NCBI GenBank assembly: GCA_000621425.1
Contig: JHYJ01000003.1
Location: 374,486 to 438,485, forward strand
Source: Lachnospiraceae bacterium AB2028
Lineage (GTDB): Bacteria; Bacillota; Clostridia; Lachnospirales; Lachnospiraceae
DNA length: 64,000 nucleotides
Direction: 5' to 3'
Position numbers and translations under genes: made by a program. This document shows positions 1-8,316 of the stretch, piece by piece (the stretch's first letter is position 1; each line of letters begins with the position of its first letter). The notes under the pieces were generated by a model. The model searched no databases, was not told where the DNA came from, and saw nothing but the letters and a program-made list of their open reading frames with translations.

Positions 1-408
1 TACCAAAAAACCGGATGTAAGCATACTTATTGTACTTCCAAGCAAAGCATAGGCACCATACTCTTTTGAACCGGATGACCGAGCTATTATTGTCTGTAAT
101 AACACGTTGACCCAAGGTGATACTATACTGCACAGACAATAAATCCCTGTAAAAATACCAGCTGCCAATCGTCTGGACCTTCCTTCATAGCCCATAACCA
201 AAAACAAAAACAATATCTGTATCAGTAACCCTAGCCCCATCAAATATACTGACTCAGGTATTATTTTATGTTCCATCATTGTCACATCTTCGGGTAAAAA
301 AATATTTTGTGTCAACACACATATAATGGCTACCGCTAATGCCAGCCCCTGCATGATAAATGAGATTATCATTGGTACTTTTACATTTTTTTCGATCATT
401 ATTTTCAT
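1..408 (-). CDS. Integral membrane protein, 5' part only (runs off the window)
   Basis: Minus-strand reading frame open from an ATG at 408 to the window edge, so only the N-terminal 136 residues are visible. It begins MKIMIEKNVKVPM and shows at least three hydrophobic stretches (about residues 12-30, 50-66 and 76-94) separated by short charged loops, as in a polytopic membrane protein. A GGGAGAAC ribosome-binding site lies a few bases upstream. I do not recognise the family; the pattern could fit a small permease or a four-helix MatE/DUF-type protein. The first parS site lies 40 bp upstream of its start. Confidence 0.6.
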   Translation of the reverse strand, partial: MKIMIEKNVKVPMIISFIMQGLALAVAIICVLTQNIFLPEDVTMMEHKIIPESVYLMGLGLLIQILFLFLVMGYEGRSRRLAAGIFTGIYCLCSIVSPWVNVLLQTIIARSSGSKEYGAYALLGSTISMLTSGFLV

Positions 409-447
409 GATTAGGTTCTCCCAGTATTAGTTTTTGTCCTGATTTAT

Positions 448-463
448 TGTTTCACGTGAAACA
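448..463. promoter_or_regulatory. parS: parS site 1 (ParB/Spo0J binding site)
   Basis: Exact palindrome TGTTTCACGTGAAACA, the canonical chromosomal parS sequence bound by ParB/Spo0J. It is followed by TTAATTTAATTAAAA, then AACCACAAA and, about 80 bp on, a half-site GTGTGAAACAT (540-550). The same accessory motifs occur at parS 2 and 3 but here the full palindrome occupies the place of their upstream half-site. It lies about 13.5 kb from oriC. Confidence 0.93.
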
Positions 464-584
464 TTTTAATTTAATTAAAATTCAACCACAAATTATAGAT
501 GATAAGATTTCATAATGAACACTATATTGTAATAACAGTGTGAAACATCCATTTTTATATATAAAACATGCCCTGAAAGCCCTA

Positions 585-1679
585 TCAATACTCTGTAATA
601 TCCCATTCAGCCTTATTATTCAGATAAACATCTGTATAAGTTGACTCCCATGTTGAGTGACCTGATGTGAGATTAAAACCAAACATGCCGTATGCTTCCC
701 TTGACCATATATACACGCCGGGATTATAATCTATTTTACATTCCCCGGATGGCAGTATCTTCATATCCGAATAATTAGCTATGAAGTAACCTGTCTTTTT
801 TTCTCCCTCTTCGTAGTAATCAAAGGATACTATAAATTCTGACTGTTGCTCAGAATTATCTTTTCTGACCATTGTGTAAATTTTGTATACTTCAAAGGAA
901 TTTTCATCATACTGGAAATTGAAGTCATCATCCTTAATGGTATTCTTTGCAAATTCTATAGCATGATCTTTCAGAATCTGAAAATCTTCTTCGCTAACAT
1001 CATTTATGTCTGTAACATATTCCTCAAGACCTTCAACCACATACGTCTTTTCCGTTTCAGTCAGAACATAATCTTTTTTGTATTCTGTAACATTATCTTC
1101 TTCATATTTGATAGTGATCGTGTCCCCGTTACTGAGATTTTCCAGATCAGATGTTGTCATGGGAATGGATTTTACTGCTGAATTGTTAATATCGGAAATT
1201 CTTGCAGTAGCGGATCCACTCACACCATAATATGAAATAGATATTTTATCAAAAGGATCCAGTTCAATTTTTTCATTTTCCCTGGTTGCCGACGTGCGGC
1301 TTGAAAATGTCATCAGTGCCTGACCGAAAACAGAAAAGAATACCGTTGTAAAAATAGAAAAAACAAAAAGGAGCACTGCAATAACTATAACTATAGTCTT
1401 TGCAGTATTTGCTGCCTCAGATTTTTTTCCCATAGCCCGGCGCTGCTGCATGGCACGACGCTGCCGCATCGGATCATTATTCCGATCCATATCGTCCATT
1501 ATTTTTTTGATCTGCTCATCCTGCCTGTCATCCCTTTCACGGTCAGCTTTCTCCTGATACATTTCCGAAATATCAAAAACAGTCCCGCAAAATTCACAGG
1601 TTGCCGTCTTTGTATTTGGATCACAATTTACTGCTGCTCCGCAGTTGGGACAGGTTAGGGTTTTGAGTTCAATAGCCAT
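585..1679 (-). CDS. Zinc-ribbon membrane-anchored protein
   Basis: 364-residue protein. Residues about 10-35 hold two CxxC knuckles (CPNCG and CEFCG), a zinc ribbon of the kind found in many Firmicute membrane proteins. A charged, Met/Arg/Gln-rich segment follows, then one strong transmembrane helix (about residues 90-120) and a roughly 240-residue, acidic extracytoplasmic domain with no recognised fold. The start was set at the ATG at 1679 because GGAAAGGAAT sits five bases upstream; a GTG 18 bases further out is in frame but lies inside that ribosome-binding site. It is followed at 51 bp spacing by another minus-strand gene. Function unknown; the topology suggests a cytoplasmic zinc sensor or adaptor linked to a surface domain. 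Confidence 0.75.
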   Translation of the reverse strand: MAIELKTLTCPNCGAAVNCDPNTKTATCEFCGTVFDISEMYQEKADRERDDRQDEQIKKIMDDMDRNNDPMRQRRAMQQRRAMGKKSEAANTAKTIVIVIAVLLFVFSIFTTVFFSVFGQALMTFSSRTSATRENEKIELDPFDKISISYYGVSGSATARISDINNSAVKSIPMTTSDLENLSNGDTITIKYEEDNVTEYKKDYVLTETEKTYVVEGLEEYVTDINDVSEEDFQILKDHAIEFAKNTIKDDDFNFQYDENSFEVYKIYTMVRKDNSEQQSEFIVSFDYYEEGEKKTGYFIANYSDMKILPSGECKIDYNPGVYIWSREAYGMFGFNLTSGHSTWESTYTDVYLNNKAEWDITEY

Positions 1680-1729
1680 ATTATTCCTTTCCGCCACAGT
1701 TCATGTAGCCAACACTCAGTAAATATCAT

Positions 1730-2248
1730 TCAAATTTTTTCTATGTGTTCTTCGTTATCATAATCCCTATACTTTAATTCCCTGCTGCCGTCTGATTTTA
1801 CCGTCAGCAATACATCATTTGCATATGCACCGACAGAATAGAAACCGTACTGCACATCACCGTTCCTGAAATAACCCATCCAGGTCAGCTCAGTTTCTTC
1901 CATCATTTTTTCTTCATTAGATCCTTCCGGTATCATATCAGGCTTGAACAGAAAATATTCAACGATAATCTTTCTTAATTCATAAATCCTGTTTTCTTTG
2001 TCGGCCAAAAATTCTTCGTATTTACCAAAACAGAATGAAGCCTCTGTCGTATCCGGACTGTCAGTATCCAGATACACATCAATCTCATCATCCTCTCCGG
2101 TGATAAAAATCTCATAACCATACTCGTTTACATTCGGACTGCTAAAATACTTAAAACGGCCATATGGTTTTTCAATAATAATCTCATCCTCTTTTGGAGC
2201 AGCCGGCTCTTTTTCCTTTTTTGAAAATAATTTATCAAACAGGCCCAT
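1730..2248 (-). CDS. Small acidic hypothetical protein
   Basis: 172 residues, starting MGLFDKLFSKKEKE, with a clear AGGAGAAAACC ribosome-binding site. The N-terminal basic/acidic tail is followed by a mixed alpha/beta domain with the acidic stretch EDDEIDVYLDTDSPDTTE. It is reminiscent of DUF2262/DUF2004-type proteins that often act as immunity or stress proteins, but the match is weak and I do not assign a function. The MGLFD start resembles that of the broken gene at 4607, possibly reflecting a shared family style. It shares orientation with the zinc-ribbon gene downstream of it. Confidence 0.6.
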   Translation of the reverse strand: MGLFDKLFSKKEKEPAAPKEDEIIIEKPYGRFKYFSSPNVNEYGYEIFITGEDDEIDVYLDTDSPDTTEASFCFGKYEEFLADKENRIYELRKIIVEYFLFKPDMIPEGSNEEKMMEETELTWMGYFRNGDVQYGFYSVGAYANDVLLTVKSDGSRELKYRDYDNEEHIEKI

Positions 2249-2377
2249 TATGGTTTTCTCCTATATCAATCATCAACTACAATCCTACCATAAATACGTA
2301 TAAATAAAAAGCTGTACGGACTGTGGTGTGAAACAAATTAATTTAATTAAAAATCAACCACAGAATATGGTTTGGAA

Positions 2378-2393
2378 TGTTTCACGTGAAACA
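2378..2393. promoter_or_regulatory. parS: parS site 2 with flanking half-sites
   Basis: Exact TGTTTCACGTGAAACA in the gap between two minus-strand genes. It is embedded in an about 110-bp block also found at parS 3: upstream GTGTGAAACAAA (2329-2340), then the AT-rich run TTAATTTAATTAAAAAT, AACCACA, the parS palindrome, and a trailing GTGAAACAT. The flanking GTGAAAC units equal one arm of parS, so ParB could contact them weakly. Confidence 0.94.
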
Positions 2394-2463
2394 TTATGTA
2401 GTGATAGAAATTGTGAAACATGAATCTATAATCTGGTTTTAGCCCGTTTTTAAACCAAATTTT

Positions 2464-2949
2464 TTAAAAACTCTTCTCATAGCAGAAGAAATCCTGCTCA
2501 AACATATGGCACTCGCCAACTACATTAAATCCAAAAACCTCATAGGAGCGGATTGCCTTTACGTTTAGCTTGTTCACCAGAAAATGGATTCCCTTAAAAC
2601 CTCTCCGCTTAAGTTCATCCATACCATACTGAAGCATGATCCTGGCAAGGCCTTTGTTCTGCTCATCGGGACGAACTGCCAGTCTTGCAAGCTCGCCGGA
2701 CGGAATAAGGTTCTTATCCCAGCATTCCAAGTTCTCGACATCCTCATCTTTCTCAATGGAAACTGCTGCCTTTATGATCCCGTCTGATTTCAGGACAAAA
2801 AGCGCATCCCTTGAAAGATCGAAATCTATTGTCTCATCTGAAGGGTATCCCTCATTCCAGGGACAGAACTCCCGGCCGAGCTGCATCCTGTATAGAGCCA
2901 GTATCTCTTTTCTGTCATTTTCCTTTGCTTTTACTATTTCGTATTCCAT
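2464..2949 (-). CDS. GNAT family N-acetyltransferase
   Basis: 161 residues with the GNAT fold: beta strand and helix at the N-terminus (EIVKAKENDRKEILALYR), then the acetyl-CoA binding motif A region LARLAVRPDEQNKGLARIML (about residues 88-108; Q/R-x-x-G-x-A type loop), and a C-terminal motif B with NVKAIRSYEVFGFNVVGE. Length is normal for the family. It starts 4 bp after the stop of the next GNAT gene, with AGGATGAG as ribosome-binding site, so the two are probably cotranscribed. Substrate unknown. Confidence 0.88.
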   Translation of the reverse strand: MEYEIVKAKENDRKEILALYRMQLGREFCPWNEGYPSDETIDFDLSRDALFVLKSDGIIKAAVSIEKDEDVENLECWDKNLIPSGELARLAVRPDEQNKGLARIMLQYGMDELKRRGFKGIHFLVNKLNVKAIRSYEVFGFNVVGECHMFEQDFFCYEKSF

Positions 2950-2953
2950 AATC

Positions 2954-3409
2954 TCATCCTAAATTCTTTGCAAAACAGACTGCTCCGGCGAGTTTATCAT
3001 AGGGCGGGTAATTCTCTATTTTCTCATATCCCCTTTTCTGATAAAGTCCGACTGCATCTGCCATTATCTCCCTGGTCTGAAGTACCGTCCTTTTATATCC
3101 CATCTCCGCTGCCCTTTTTTCTATGAGATCCATCATTTCCGACGCGATATGTTTTCCCCTGAAATCCGGATCAACCCAGACACGTTTTATCTCTACATCT
3201 GTATCGGAATATTTTTTCAGTCCACCACAGGCTACGGCTTTATCATCCATATATGCAATAAGCACATCAGTTATGCTTTCAGAAATATTGTAGGGCACGA
3301 AATCTTTTCTGTTGGCCAGGCCGCCCACAAGACTGCTGTAATAATTTTCCGTTTCTATATAAAAGCGGTGGAAATCCTCATTATTTCCATCTGTCCAAAT
3401 GAACTGCAT
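2954..3409 (-). CDS. GNAT family N-acetyltransferase
   Basis: 151 residues. Motif A is VEIKRVWVDPDFRGKHIASEMM with R-G-K-x-I-A acetyl-CoA loop (about residues 72-92); motif B is YKRTVLQTREIMADAVGLYQKRGYEKIE, with the usual 'YxKRGY' ending. The protein is a typical single-domain acetyltransferase of the YitI/PhnO-like group; the substrate cannot be read from sequence. AAAGGGTAAGC precedes the ATG. First gene of a two-gene minus-strand GNAT unit. Confidence 0.88.
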   Translation of the reverse strand: MQFIWTDGNNEDFHRFYIETENYYSSLVGGLANRKDFVPYNISESITDVLIAYMDDKAVACGGLKKYSDTDVEIKRVWVDPDFRGKHIASEMMDLIEKRAAEMGYKRTVLQTREIMADAVGLYQKRGYEKIENYPPYDKLAGAVCFAKNLG

Positions 3410-3555
3410 GCTTACCCTTTCTGCCGCATTTAAGCAAACACCACATTATGTTTTCTAAACATTGATTTCCTTATTTATCATATTATAATCCTGTCATTAT
3501 CATATGCTTATTAATTCTCCTATTATAATAGGAAGAAACTCGTTCAAAATTTAGA

Positions 3556-4299
3556 TCAATTTACCTCATATGCCACATATTCGTGATCAAATTCATAGCC
3601 AAGTTTTTCAGCAAGATGGACCGAATTGATATTCTGGGCATCCCAGCTGGGATACAGATTTTCATCCAGGCAGCGGAGAATCAAAGCCGAACACGCTATT
3701 GTCGCAAGATTTTTCCTTCTCTCATCCGAAACCGTATCAACCTCTATCTCAATTCCTTCATTGTACCGGCTGTAAGATGATGCCCCGGAAACGATCCTGC
3801 CATCCTTTATGATCACCATACCCCTGCCGATTTTCAGGAATAATTCTTTACTTTCAAATGACGAGACAAAATCTTCCGTTACGGGATTACCCAGGCACTT
3901 ATCATAAATATCTGCATCTATCCCGTGGATCTCATAACCTGCCGGCAGCTCATTTACAAATCCCTGTAATTTCTCCCTGTCAAAAACCGTATCCTTCTTT
4001 ATCGCATATCTGATTACTTTCTTTGCACCGGGATAACACTCTTCAATCAGCTCTGCCCATTCTTCATTTTTGGGTACCATGATCACAAAACCCTCAGGCT
4101 TATTTTTAACAATTTCTTTATCCGGCTCTCCGGCATAGAAAGCAAAGCATCCGGCATATGCACATACGGATTTCGGATGATCAGTATTTGTAACAAATAC
4201 TTTTCCCATTACCTTCTGTAGGCAGGAATAGACAATTGTTTCCTGCCAGCCCTCAAAGAGCTTTGTAACAATTGATGTATCTTCTAATTCGTAGATCAT
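3556..4299 (-). CDS. GNAT acetyltransferase (GNAT_acetyltr_2 type)
   Basis: 247 residues, larger than ordinary GNATs, with an N-terminal roughly 110-residue non-catalytic half (contains FVTNTDHPKSVCAYAGCFAFYAGEP) and a C-terminal GNAT half (RMVIIKDGRIVSGASSYSRY, then IEIEVDTVSDERRKNLATIACSALI and ending SVHLAEKLGYEFDHEYVAYEV). This organisation matches the Firmicute two-part acetyltransferases (Pfam GNAT_acetyltr_2). Start supported by GGAAAGGTAAAAATG. The roughly 300-bp region upstream holds parS site 3 and no gene. Confidence 0.85.
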   Translation of the reverse strand: MIYELEDTSIVTKLFEGWQETIVYSCLQKVMGKVFVTNTDHPKSVCAYAGCFAFYAGEPDKEIVKNKPEGFVIMVPKNEEWAELIEECYPGAKKVIRYAIKKDTVFDREKLQGFVNELPAGYEIHGIDADIYDKCLGNPVTEDFVSSFESKELFLKIGRGMVIIKDGRIVSGASSYSRYNEGIEIEVDTVSDERRKNLATIACSALILRCLDENLYPSWDAQNINSVHLAEKLGYEFDHEYVAYEVN

Positions 4300-4445
4300 T
4301 TTTACCTTTCCGGCATATTTAATGACTATTCGCGGCGATTAATGATTATTGCCTAATTTTGTTTAAAATCGCCTCATTTCTAATTCTACCATATGTGAAA
4401 CAAAATTATTTAATTAAAAATGAACCACAAAGTATAGGATAAAAA

Positions 4446-4461
4446 TGTTTCACGTGAAACA
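4446..4461. promoter_or_regulatory. parS: parS site 3 with flanking half-sites
   Basis: Third exact TGTTTCACGTGAAACA, between divergent genes. As at site 2 it is preceded by ATGTGAAACAAAATTATTTAATTAAAAAT and AACCACAAA (split here across the palindrome's left side) and followed 35 bp on by GTGTGAAACAT (4490-4500). The intergenic stretch 4300-4606 otherwise holds only AT-rich DNA and probable promoters. Spacing between parS sites is about 1.9 and 2.1 kb. Confidence 0.94.
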
Positions 4462-4606
4462 TTATCTTGTAAATATGGTATTATATATGTGTGAAACATA
4501 ATAACAAAAAGAATGAACGAGTTTCTTCTATATTAATAGGCATTAATTGTTACAAAAACGAATATACCGGCCAAAATTAAATCTGACCGGCAAGGAAAAA
4601 TAAACC

Positions 4607-5094
4607 ATGGGATTATTTGACGCTTTCAAAAAGAATAAAACGTTTGACCCGGAAAGCTTTTTTGCTGATATTGAAAACAAGGTCTATGATGCGATTAAGA
4701 AAGATATAGAATCAATTGTTACAATGACAGGTAATGAAGAACTTTATGCAATGGCACTGGTAGCAGATGAAGATTGTGTTTCTGTATATTTTGCTGCAAA
4801 TACAAAATAGAAATAAAGCTGAATGTCATCAAGTCACAGGAAGATGCTCTGGCAAGAGTAGTCGGTGCTTATAAAGAATGGAAAGGCGGAAACGATTTTG
4901 GACAGAGATTCCTTATCGGAACCATGTACACGAAAATCGGAAACATCCTGATCCTGTTCAATAATGAAACAGGAAAAGTTGAATGGATGGACTGCGAATA
5001 CGGATACTTCAAAGTTTATGATCAGAATCCCAACGGCGTACTTGCAGATTCTATGGACGAGTTCATCGAGAAACTTAAAAAGACAGCAGTTTAA
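4607..5094 (+). pseudogene. Frameshifted small protein gene (DUF4303-like)
   Basis: The first frame runs 4607-4810 (67 codons, MGLFDAFKKNKTFDPESFF... to VYFAANTK) and stops; the coding signal continues at once in another frame to 5094 (from about 4803: IEIKLNVIKSQEDALARVVGAYKEWKGG, ending EFIEKLKKTAV). Joined, they would give an about 160-residue alpha/beta protein resembling the DUF4303 family (N-terminal helix, then 'ALVADEDCVSVYFAANT'). A single-base indel around 4796-4812 would restore the frame. The downstream GNAT gene overlaps its stop by one base (TAATG), so it was once translationally coupled. It may be a real mutation or a sequence error. Confidence 0.65.
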
Positions 5095-5612
5095 TGAAAA
5101 AAATTATTTTAGAAACCGAACGGCTTTTTCTTCGTGAAATGGACATGGATGATTACGATGCACTGTACGCAGTTCTGGGTGATCCGGAAATCATGCAGCA
5201 CTACCCCTACACTTTCGATGAAGAAAAAGTACGTGACTGGATAAAACGAAACATGAACCGTTATAAAGATAACGGATTTGGATTGTGGGCTGTATGTCTG
5301 AAAGATACCAAGGAAATGATCGGGGACTGCGGACTCACACTGCAGAAAATTGATGGAAGGATGCTACCGGAAATCGGTTATCATATTCGTCGCGACTGTC
5401 AGCATAAAGGATATGCAAAAGAAGCGGCAGCTGCAGTTCGTGACTGGGCATTTGAAAATACTGATTACCCTGCCATCTACTCCTACTGCAAATACACAAA
5501 TGAAACTTCTTACAAAACTGCAGAATCGATCGGCATGCATTTTGAAAAAGAATATCCTGATGAGGAGAACAAGATTACCCACGTATCAGTGATATATAGA
5601 AATGACCTGTAA
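5094..5612 (+). CDS. GNAT acetyltransferase, RimJ/RimL type
   Basis: 172 residues; N-terminal LETERLFLREMDMDDYDALYAVLGDPEIM is the hallmark of the RimJ/RimL/YoaA subgroup that acetylates protein N-termini or small molecules. Motif A is EIGYHIRRDCQHKGYAKEAAAAVRDWAF (Q-x-K-G-Y-A-x-E-A). Ends with YKTAESIGMHFEKEYPDEENKITHVSVIYRNDL, normal for the group. Start overlaps the preceding stop (TAATG), and the following gene begins 40 bp later, so the genes from 4607 to 6539 look like one operon. Confidence 0.88.
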   Translation: MKKIILETERLFLREMDMDDYDALYAVLGDPEIMQHYPYTFDEEKVRDWIKRNMNRYKDNGFGLWAVCLKDTKEMIGDCGLTLQKIDGRMLPEIGYHIRRDCQHKGYAKEAAAAVRDWAFENTDYPAIYSYCKYTNETSYKTAESIGMHFEKEYPDEENKITHVSVIYRNDL

Positions 5613-5652
5613 ACTGAAACATACAAATATAGTAATATCAAAGGAAAGAAAA

Positions 5653-5898
5653 ATGACCAACGAATTAATTGAAAACATAGACAAGGTCCATACTACGGAA
5701 ATGGGAGTCGAACGGATCAAGAAAAATCTTCACCTCTGGAATAAAGACATAGTCGGATGGTGCCGCAAAAAAATTCTGGACCCGGAAGCAGTGATCACCA
5801 GAAAAGGCAAAAACTGGTATGTAGATATTGCCGGCTGCATCATCACAGTAAATGCAAACAGCTATACAATTATCACCGCACACATAAAGGACAATTAG
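5653..5898 (+). CDS. DUF3781-type small protein
   Basis: 81 residues when started at the ATG at 5653, which has AAAGGAAAG directly upstream; an ATG at 5602 in the same frame overlaps the previous gene and lacks a site. Sequence pattern HTTEMGVERIKKNL...VGWCRKKI...ITRKGKNWYVDIAGCIITVNANSYTIITAH matches the DUF3781 family of small Clostridia/Bacteroides proteins, function unknown. It sits in an operon of acetyltransferase and SAP-domain genes; the next gene starts five bases after its stop. Confidence 0.75.
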   Translation: MTNELIENIDKVHTTEMGVERIKKNLHLWNKDIVGWCRKKILDPEAVITRKGKNWYVDIAGCIITVNANSYTIITAHIKDN

Positions 5899-5903
5899 TA
5901 AAA

Positions 5904-6539
5904 ATGAATCGGCCTGACTTTGACAACATAAAAGATTTTGCTGAGTTCAGTAAATATTACTGGTACAGGGATGAACTGATAAAAATCTGCAAAGCCCATG
6001 GACTTAAAGCTACAGGAAGTAAGATTGAGCTGAACAGAATTATCGAGGCCTATTTTTCCGGAGAAAAAATCCTTCCGGATCCGCCAAAGAAAAAGTCCCC
6101 TGCCGGAAAATCCAAAAAGGGAAAAATTTCAGAACTTACTCTGGACACGGGACTGATAGAATGTGGTTTTACATTTGGCAACAGATTCAGGGAATTTTTC
6201 TTAAAACAAACCGGCGAGGAACATTTCAAATTCAATGTTGATATGGTTGCTTCTGCCAAGGCTGTAAAAGAAAACGGCGACGAATCATTTACACTAGGCG
6301 ACCTGCTTGACATATATTATGGAAAAAAAACCTACGCAACATATGACAAGTCTGCCCTGCAGTGGAATAAATTTGTAAAAGATTTCTGTGCTGACAGCTC
6401 AACTGATATTTTTCCGGAGAGATTAAAAGCTGCGGCTGCTTTATGGAAGATCGTCCGTGAGTCTGATAAAGAAAAAGTTTATAGTCATGAGTTGTTTGAA
6501 GAATATAAGGATACGATTATTAATACAATCAGTTCCTAA
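5904..6539 (+). CDS. SAP-domain protein with DUF6434-like C-terminus
   Basis: 211 residues from the ATG at 5904. Residues about 10-50 (FAEFSKYYWYRDELIKICKAHGLKATGSKIELNRIIEAYFSG) form a SAP helix-turn-helix motif, usually a DNA/RNA-binding module. A Lys/Pro-rich linker (about 55-70) leads to a domain beginning LDTGLIECGFTFGNRFREFFLKQTG, which matches the DUF6434 domain usually fused to SAP in Firmicutes. Function unknown, probably nucleic-acid associated. Last gene of the 4607-6539 cluster; the 276 bp that follow hold no convincing gene, only AT-rich DNA with short degenerate coding-like fragments. Confidence 0.75.
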   Translation: MNRPDFDNIKDFAEFSKYYWYRDELIKICKAHGLKATGSKIELNRIIEAYFSGEKILPDPPKKKSPAGKSKKGKISELTLDTGLIECGFTFGNRFREFFLKQTGEEHFKFNVDMVASAKAVKENGDESFTLGDLLDIYYGKKTYATYDKSALQWNKFVKDFCADSSTDIFPERLKAAAALWKIVRESDKEKVYSHELFEEYKDTIINTISS

Positions 6540-6815
6540 AAACACTATATGTAAAATACTTACAAACATATGTTCGATATATGGATAATACTTAAAATCT
6601 AATCACAGACTTTTTATAAATATAAGATAGTATAAAAGAATTCACTTTACTAATGGTTTTAAGAGAAGAAATAGAAAATTCAGAAATTGGAAGGTGGCTT
6701 CGTTAAAAACTAAAAATTTAAGAATCACACCTGATGATATTTCATTTTTAGCATTAAAAGATAGACGGAACTAAATGAAATTAATTTTTATGATAAAAAC
6801 GAAAGGAATACGACT

Positions 6816-7277
6816 ATGCAGATTTCTCTCAAAACCGTAACCATCAACGATTACGATTTAATCTACGAATTATGGAACAGCACCGAGCAGTCAAGACGTG
6901 CACTTAACCCTGTCGATGATTCAAGAGAAGGAATAGAAAAATATTTAAATCGTAATCCCAATACCTGCTTTCTTGCATACGATGAATCCTCAGCGGAAAA
7001 AATTGTCGGAGTGATACTCACTGGACATGACGGCAGAAGGGCGATCATCCATCATTTATGTGTCCACCCCGATTACCGCCGCATGGGTATTGCGAATATG
7101 CTTGTGAAAAAAGCTGAAGAAGCTCTTATTGAAGAAGGCATCACTAAGATCTTCGGACTGGTCTTCAAAGATAACGACACTGCCAATGCTTTCTGGGAAA
7201 GAGAGGGCTACTCACTACGCACCAATCTTAACTACAGAAACAAAAGCCTGAATTCTGATGTCCCTACTGGGGAATGA
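6816..7277 (+). CDS. GNAT family N-acetyltransferase
   Basis: 153 residues with a clear motif A: AIIHHLCVHPDYRRMGIANMLVKKAEEAL (R-R-M-G-I-A loop) and motif B NDTANAFWEREGYSLRTNLNYRNKSL. AAAGGAATACG precedes the ATG. It is monocistronic: an intrinsic terminator follows immediately. This fifth acetyltransferase in 7 kb has low similarity to the others, so they are not recent tandem copies. Substrate not predictable. Confidence 0.88.
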   Translation: MQISLKTVTINDYDLIYELWNSTEQSRRALNPVDDSREGIEKYLNRNPNTCFLAYDESSAEKIVGVILTGHDGRRAIIHHLCVHPDYRRMGIANMLVKKAEEALIEEGITKIFGLVFKDNDTANAFWEREGYSLRTNLNYRNKSLNSDVPTGE

Positions 7278-7280
7278 CCG

Positions 7281-7310
7281 ACACCCACCATTTTGGTGGG
7301 TGTTTTTATT
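7281..7310 (+). terminator. Intrinsic terminator after the GNAT gene
   Basis: CACCCACCA-TTT-TGGTGGGTG hairpin followed by TTTTTATTT, starting three bases after the stop codon. Confidence 0.93.
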
Positions 7311-7442
7311 TGTCTTTTTGTCTGATTTTAGAGAACTTTTTCTTCAAACATTAATTATTTTGTACCTTGCTTTTTTTCCGTATTAGATAGACAATAATAA
7401 CTGTTGGAATATTCCGAATGACTAAAAAAGGAGCCTATCGAA

Positions 7443-8219
7443 ATGGGGAACACAGCCAAAATAATCTCGATGTCAATGCAAAAAGGCGGAGTGGGAAAAA
7501 CCACCAGTGCAGTAAACCTTTCTGCTGCTCTCGCTGAAAAAGGCAAAAAAGTTCTCTTGATAGATATAGATCCTCAGGGCAATGCCACTACAGGTTTCGG
7601 TCTGGATAAGATCACCATTGAAGATGAAAGGGAGACCACCTATTCAGTTCTTCTCGGTGACTGCTCCATTGGTGAAGCAATAATAAAAGATGTAATACCG
7701 AATGTTTCAGTCATTCCTTCAAATATAAATCTTTCAGCTGCAGAGATCGAACTTTCAAGATTTGAAGAACGTGAGTTCATATTGAGCAAAGAGCTGGAGT
7801 ATGTTAAGGACGATTATGATTTCATCATCATCGACTGCCCTCCTTCTTTGAACACTCTTACACTGAATGCACTCTGTGCAGCCCAGTCAGTACTGATCCC
7901 TCTTCAGTGTGAGTACCTTGCTCTGGAAGGATTAAGCGATATCATCCAGACTATCAATCTGGTAAGGGAAAACCTGAATCCCAATCTCGACCTGGAAGGA
8001 ATCTTCATGACAATGTACGATTCCAGGACATCACTTTCCGTACAGGTTACTGAAAATGTAAGGGAGACATTTCCGGATAAAACTTACAAAACTGTTATCC
8101 CCAGAAATGTCCGTCTTTCCGAAGCACCTTCTTTTGGAATGCCCATCACAAAATATGATCCAAAGTCTGCCGGTGCAGAAGCTTACAGAAATCTGGCAGA
8201 AGAGTTGTTACAAAAATAA
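7443..8219 (+). CDS. parA: ParA/Soj chromosome-partitioning ATPase
   Basis: 258 residues. Deviant Walker A SMQKGGVGKTTSAVNLSAAL (residues about 9-28, with the signature KGGxGKT), DIDPQGNATTGFG Walker A' at about 42-54, FIIIDCPPSLNTLTLNAL Walker B near 125-140, all typical of chromosomal Soj/ParA. Soj ATPases bind DNA cooperatively as ATP dimers, are stimulated by ParB/Spo0J at parS, and regulate DnaA. Three parS sites lie 3-7 kb upstream, but no parB/spo0J gene follows, and mnmG and rsmG, its usual neighbours, are also absent here. AAAAAGGAGCC precedes the ATG. Confidence 0.95.
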   Translation: MGNTAKIISMSMQKGGVGKTTSAVNLSAALAEKGKKVLLIDIDPQGNATTGFGLDKITIEDERETTYSVLLGDCSIGEAIIKDVIPNVSVIPSNINLSAAEIELSRFEEREFILSKELEYVKDDYDFIIIDCPPSLNTLTLNALCAAQSVLIPLQCEYLALEGLSDIIQTINLVRENLNPNLDLEGIFMTMYDSRTSLSVQVTENVRETFPDKTYKTVIPRNVRLSEAPSFGMPITKYDPKSAGAEAYRNLAEELLQK

Positions 8220-8316
8220 AATCATCTTTACGAGACCAAAGGTTTTATTATTGTGTTAAATTTAAATTTGATTTTCGGATTTTTTGCGTTTTAAATTTCT
8301 TTAAACGTATATTTTA

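Noticed and set aside
6540..6815. A further gene in this gap
   Set aside because: Only short degenerate fragments resembling coding DNA were seen, with no start, ribosome-binding site or continuous frame.
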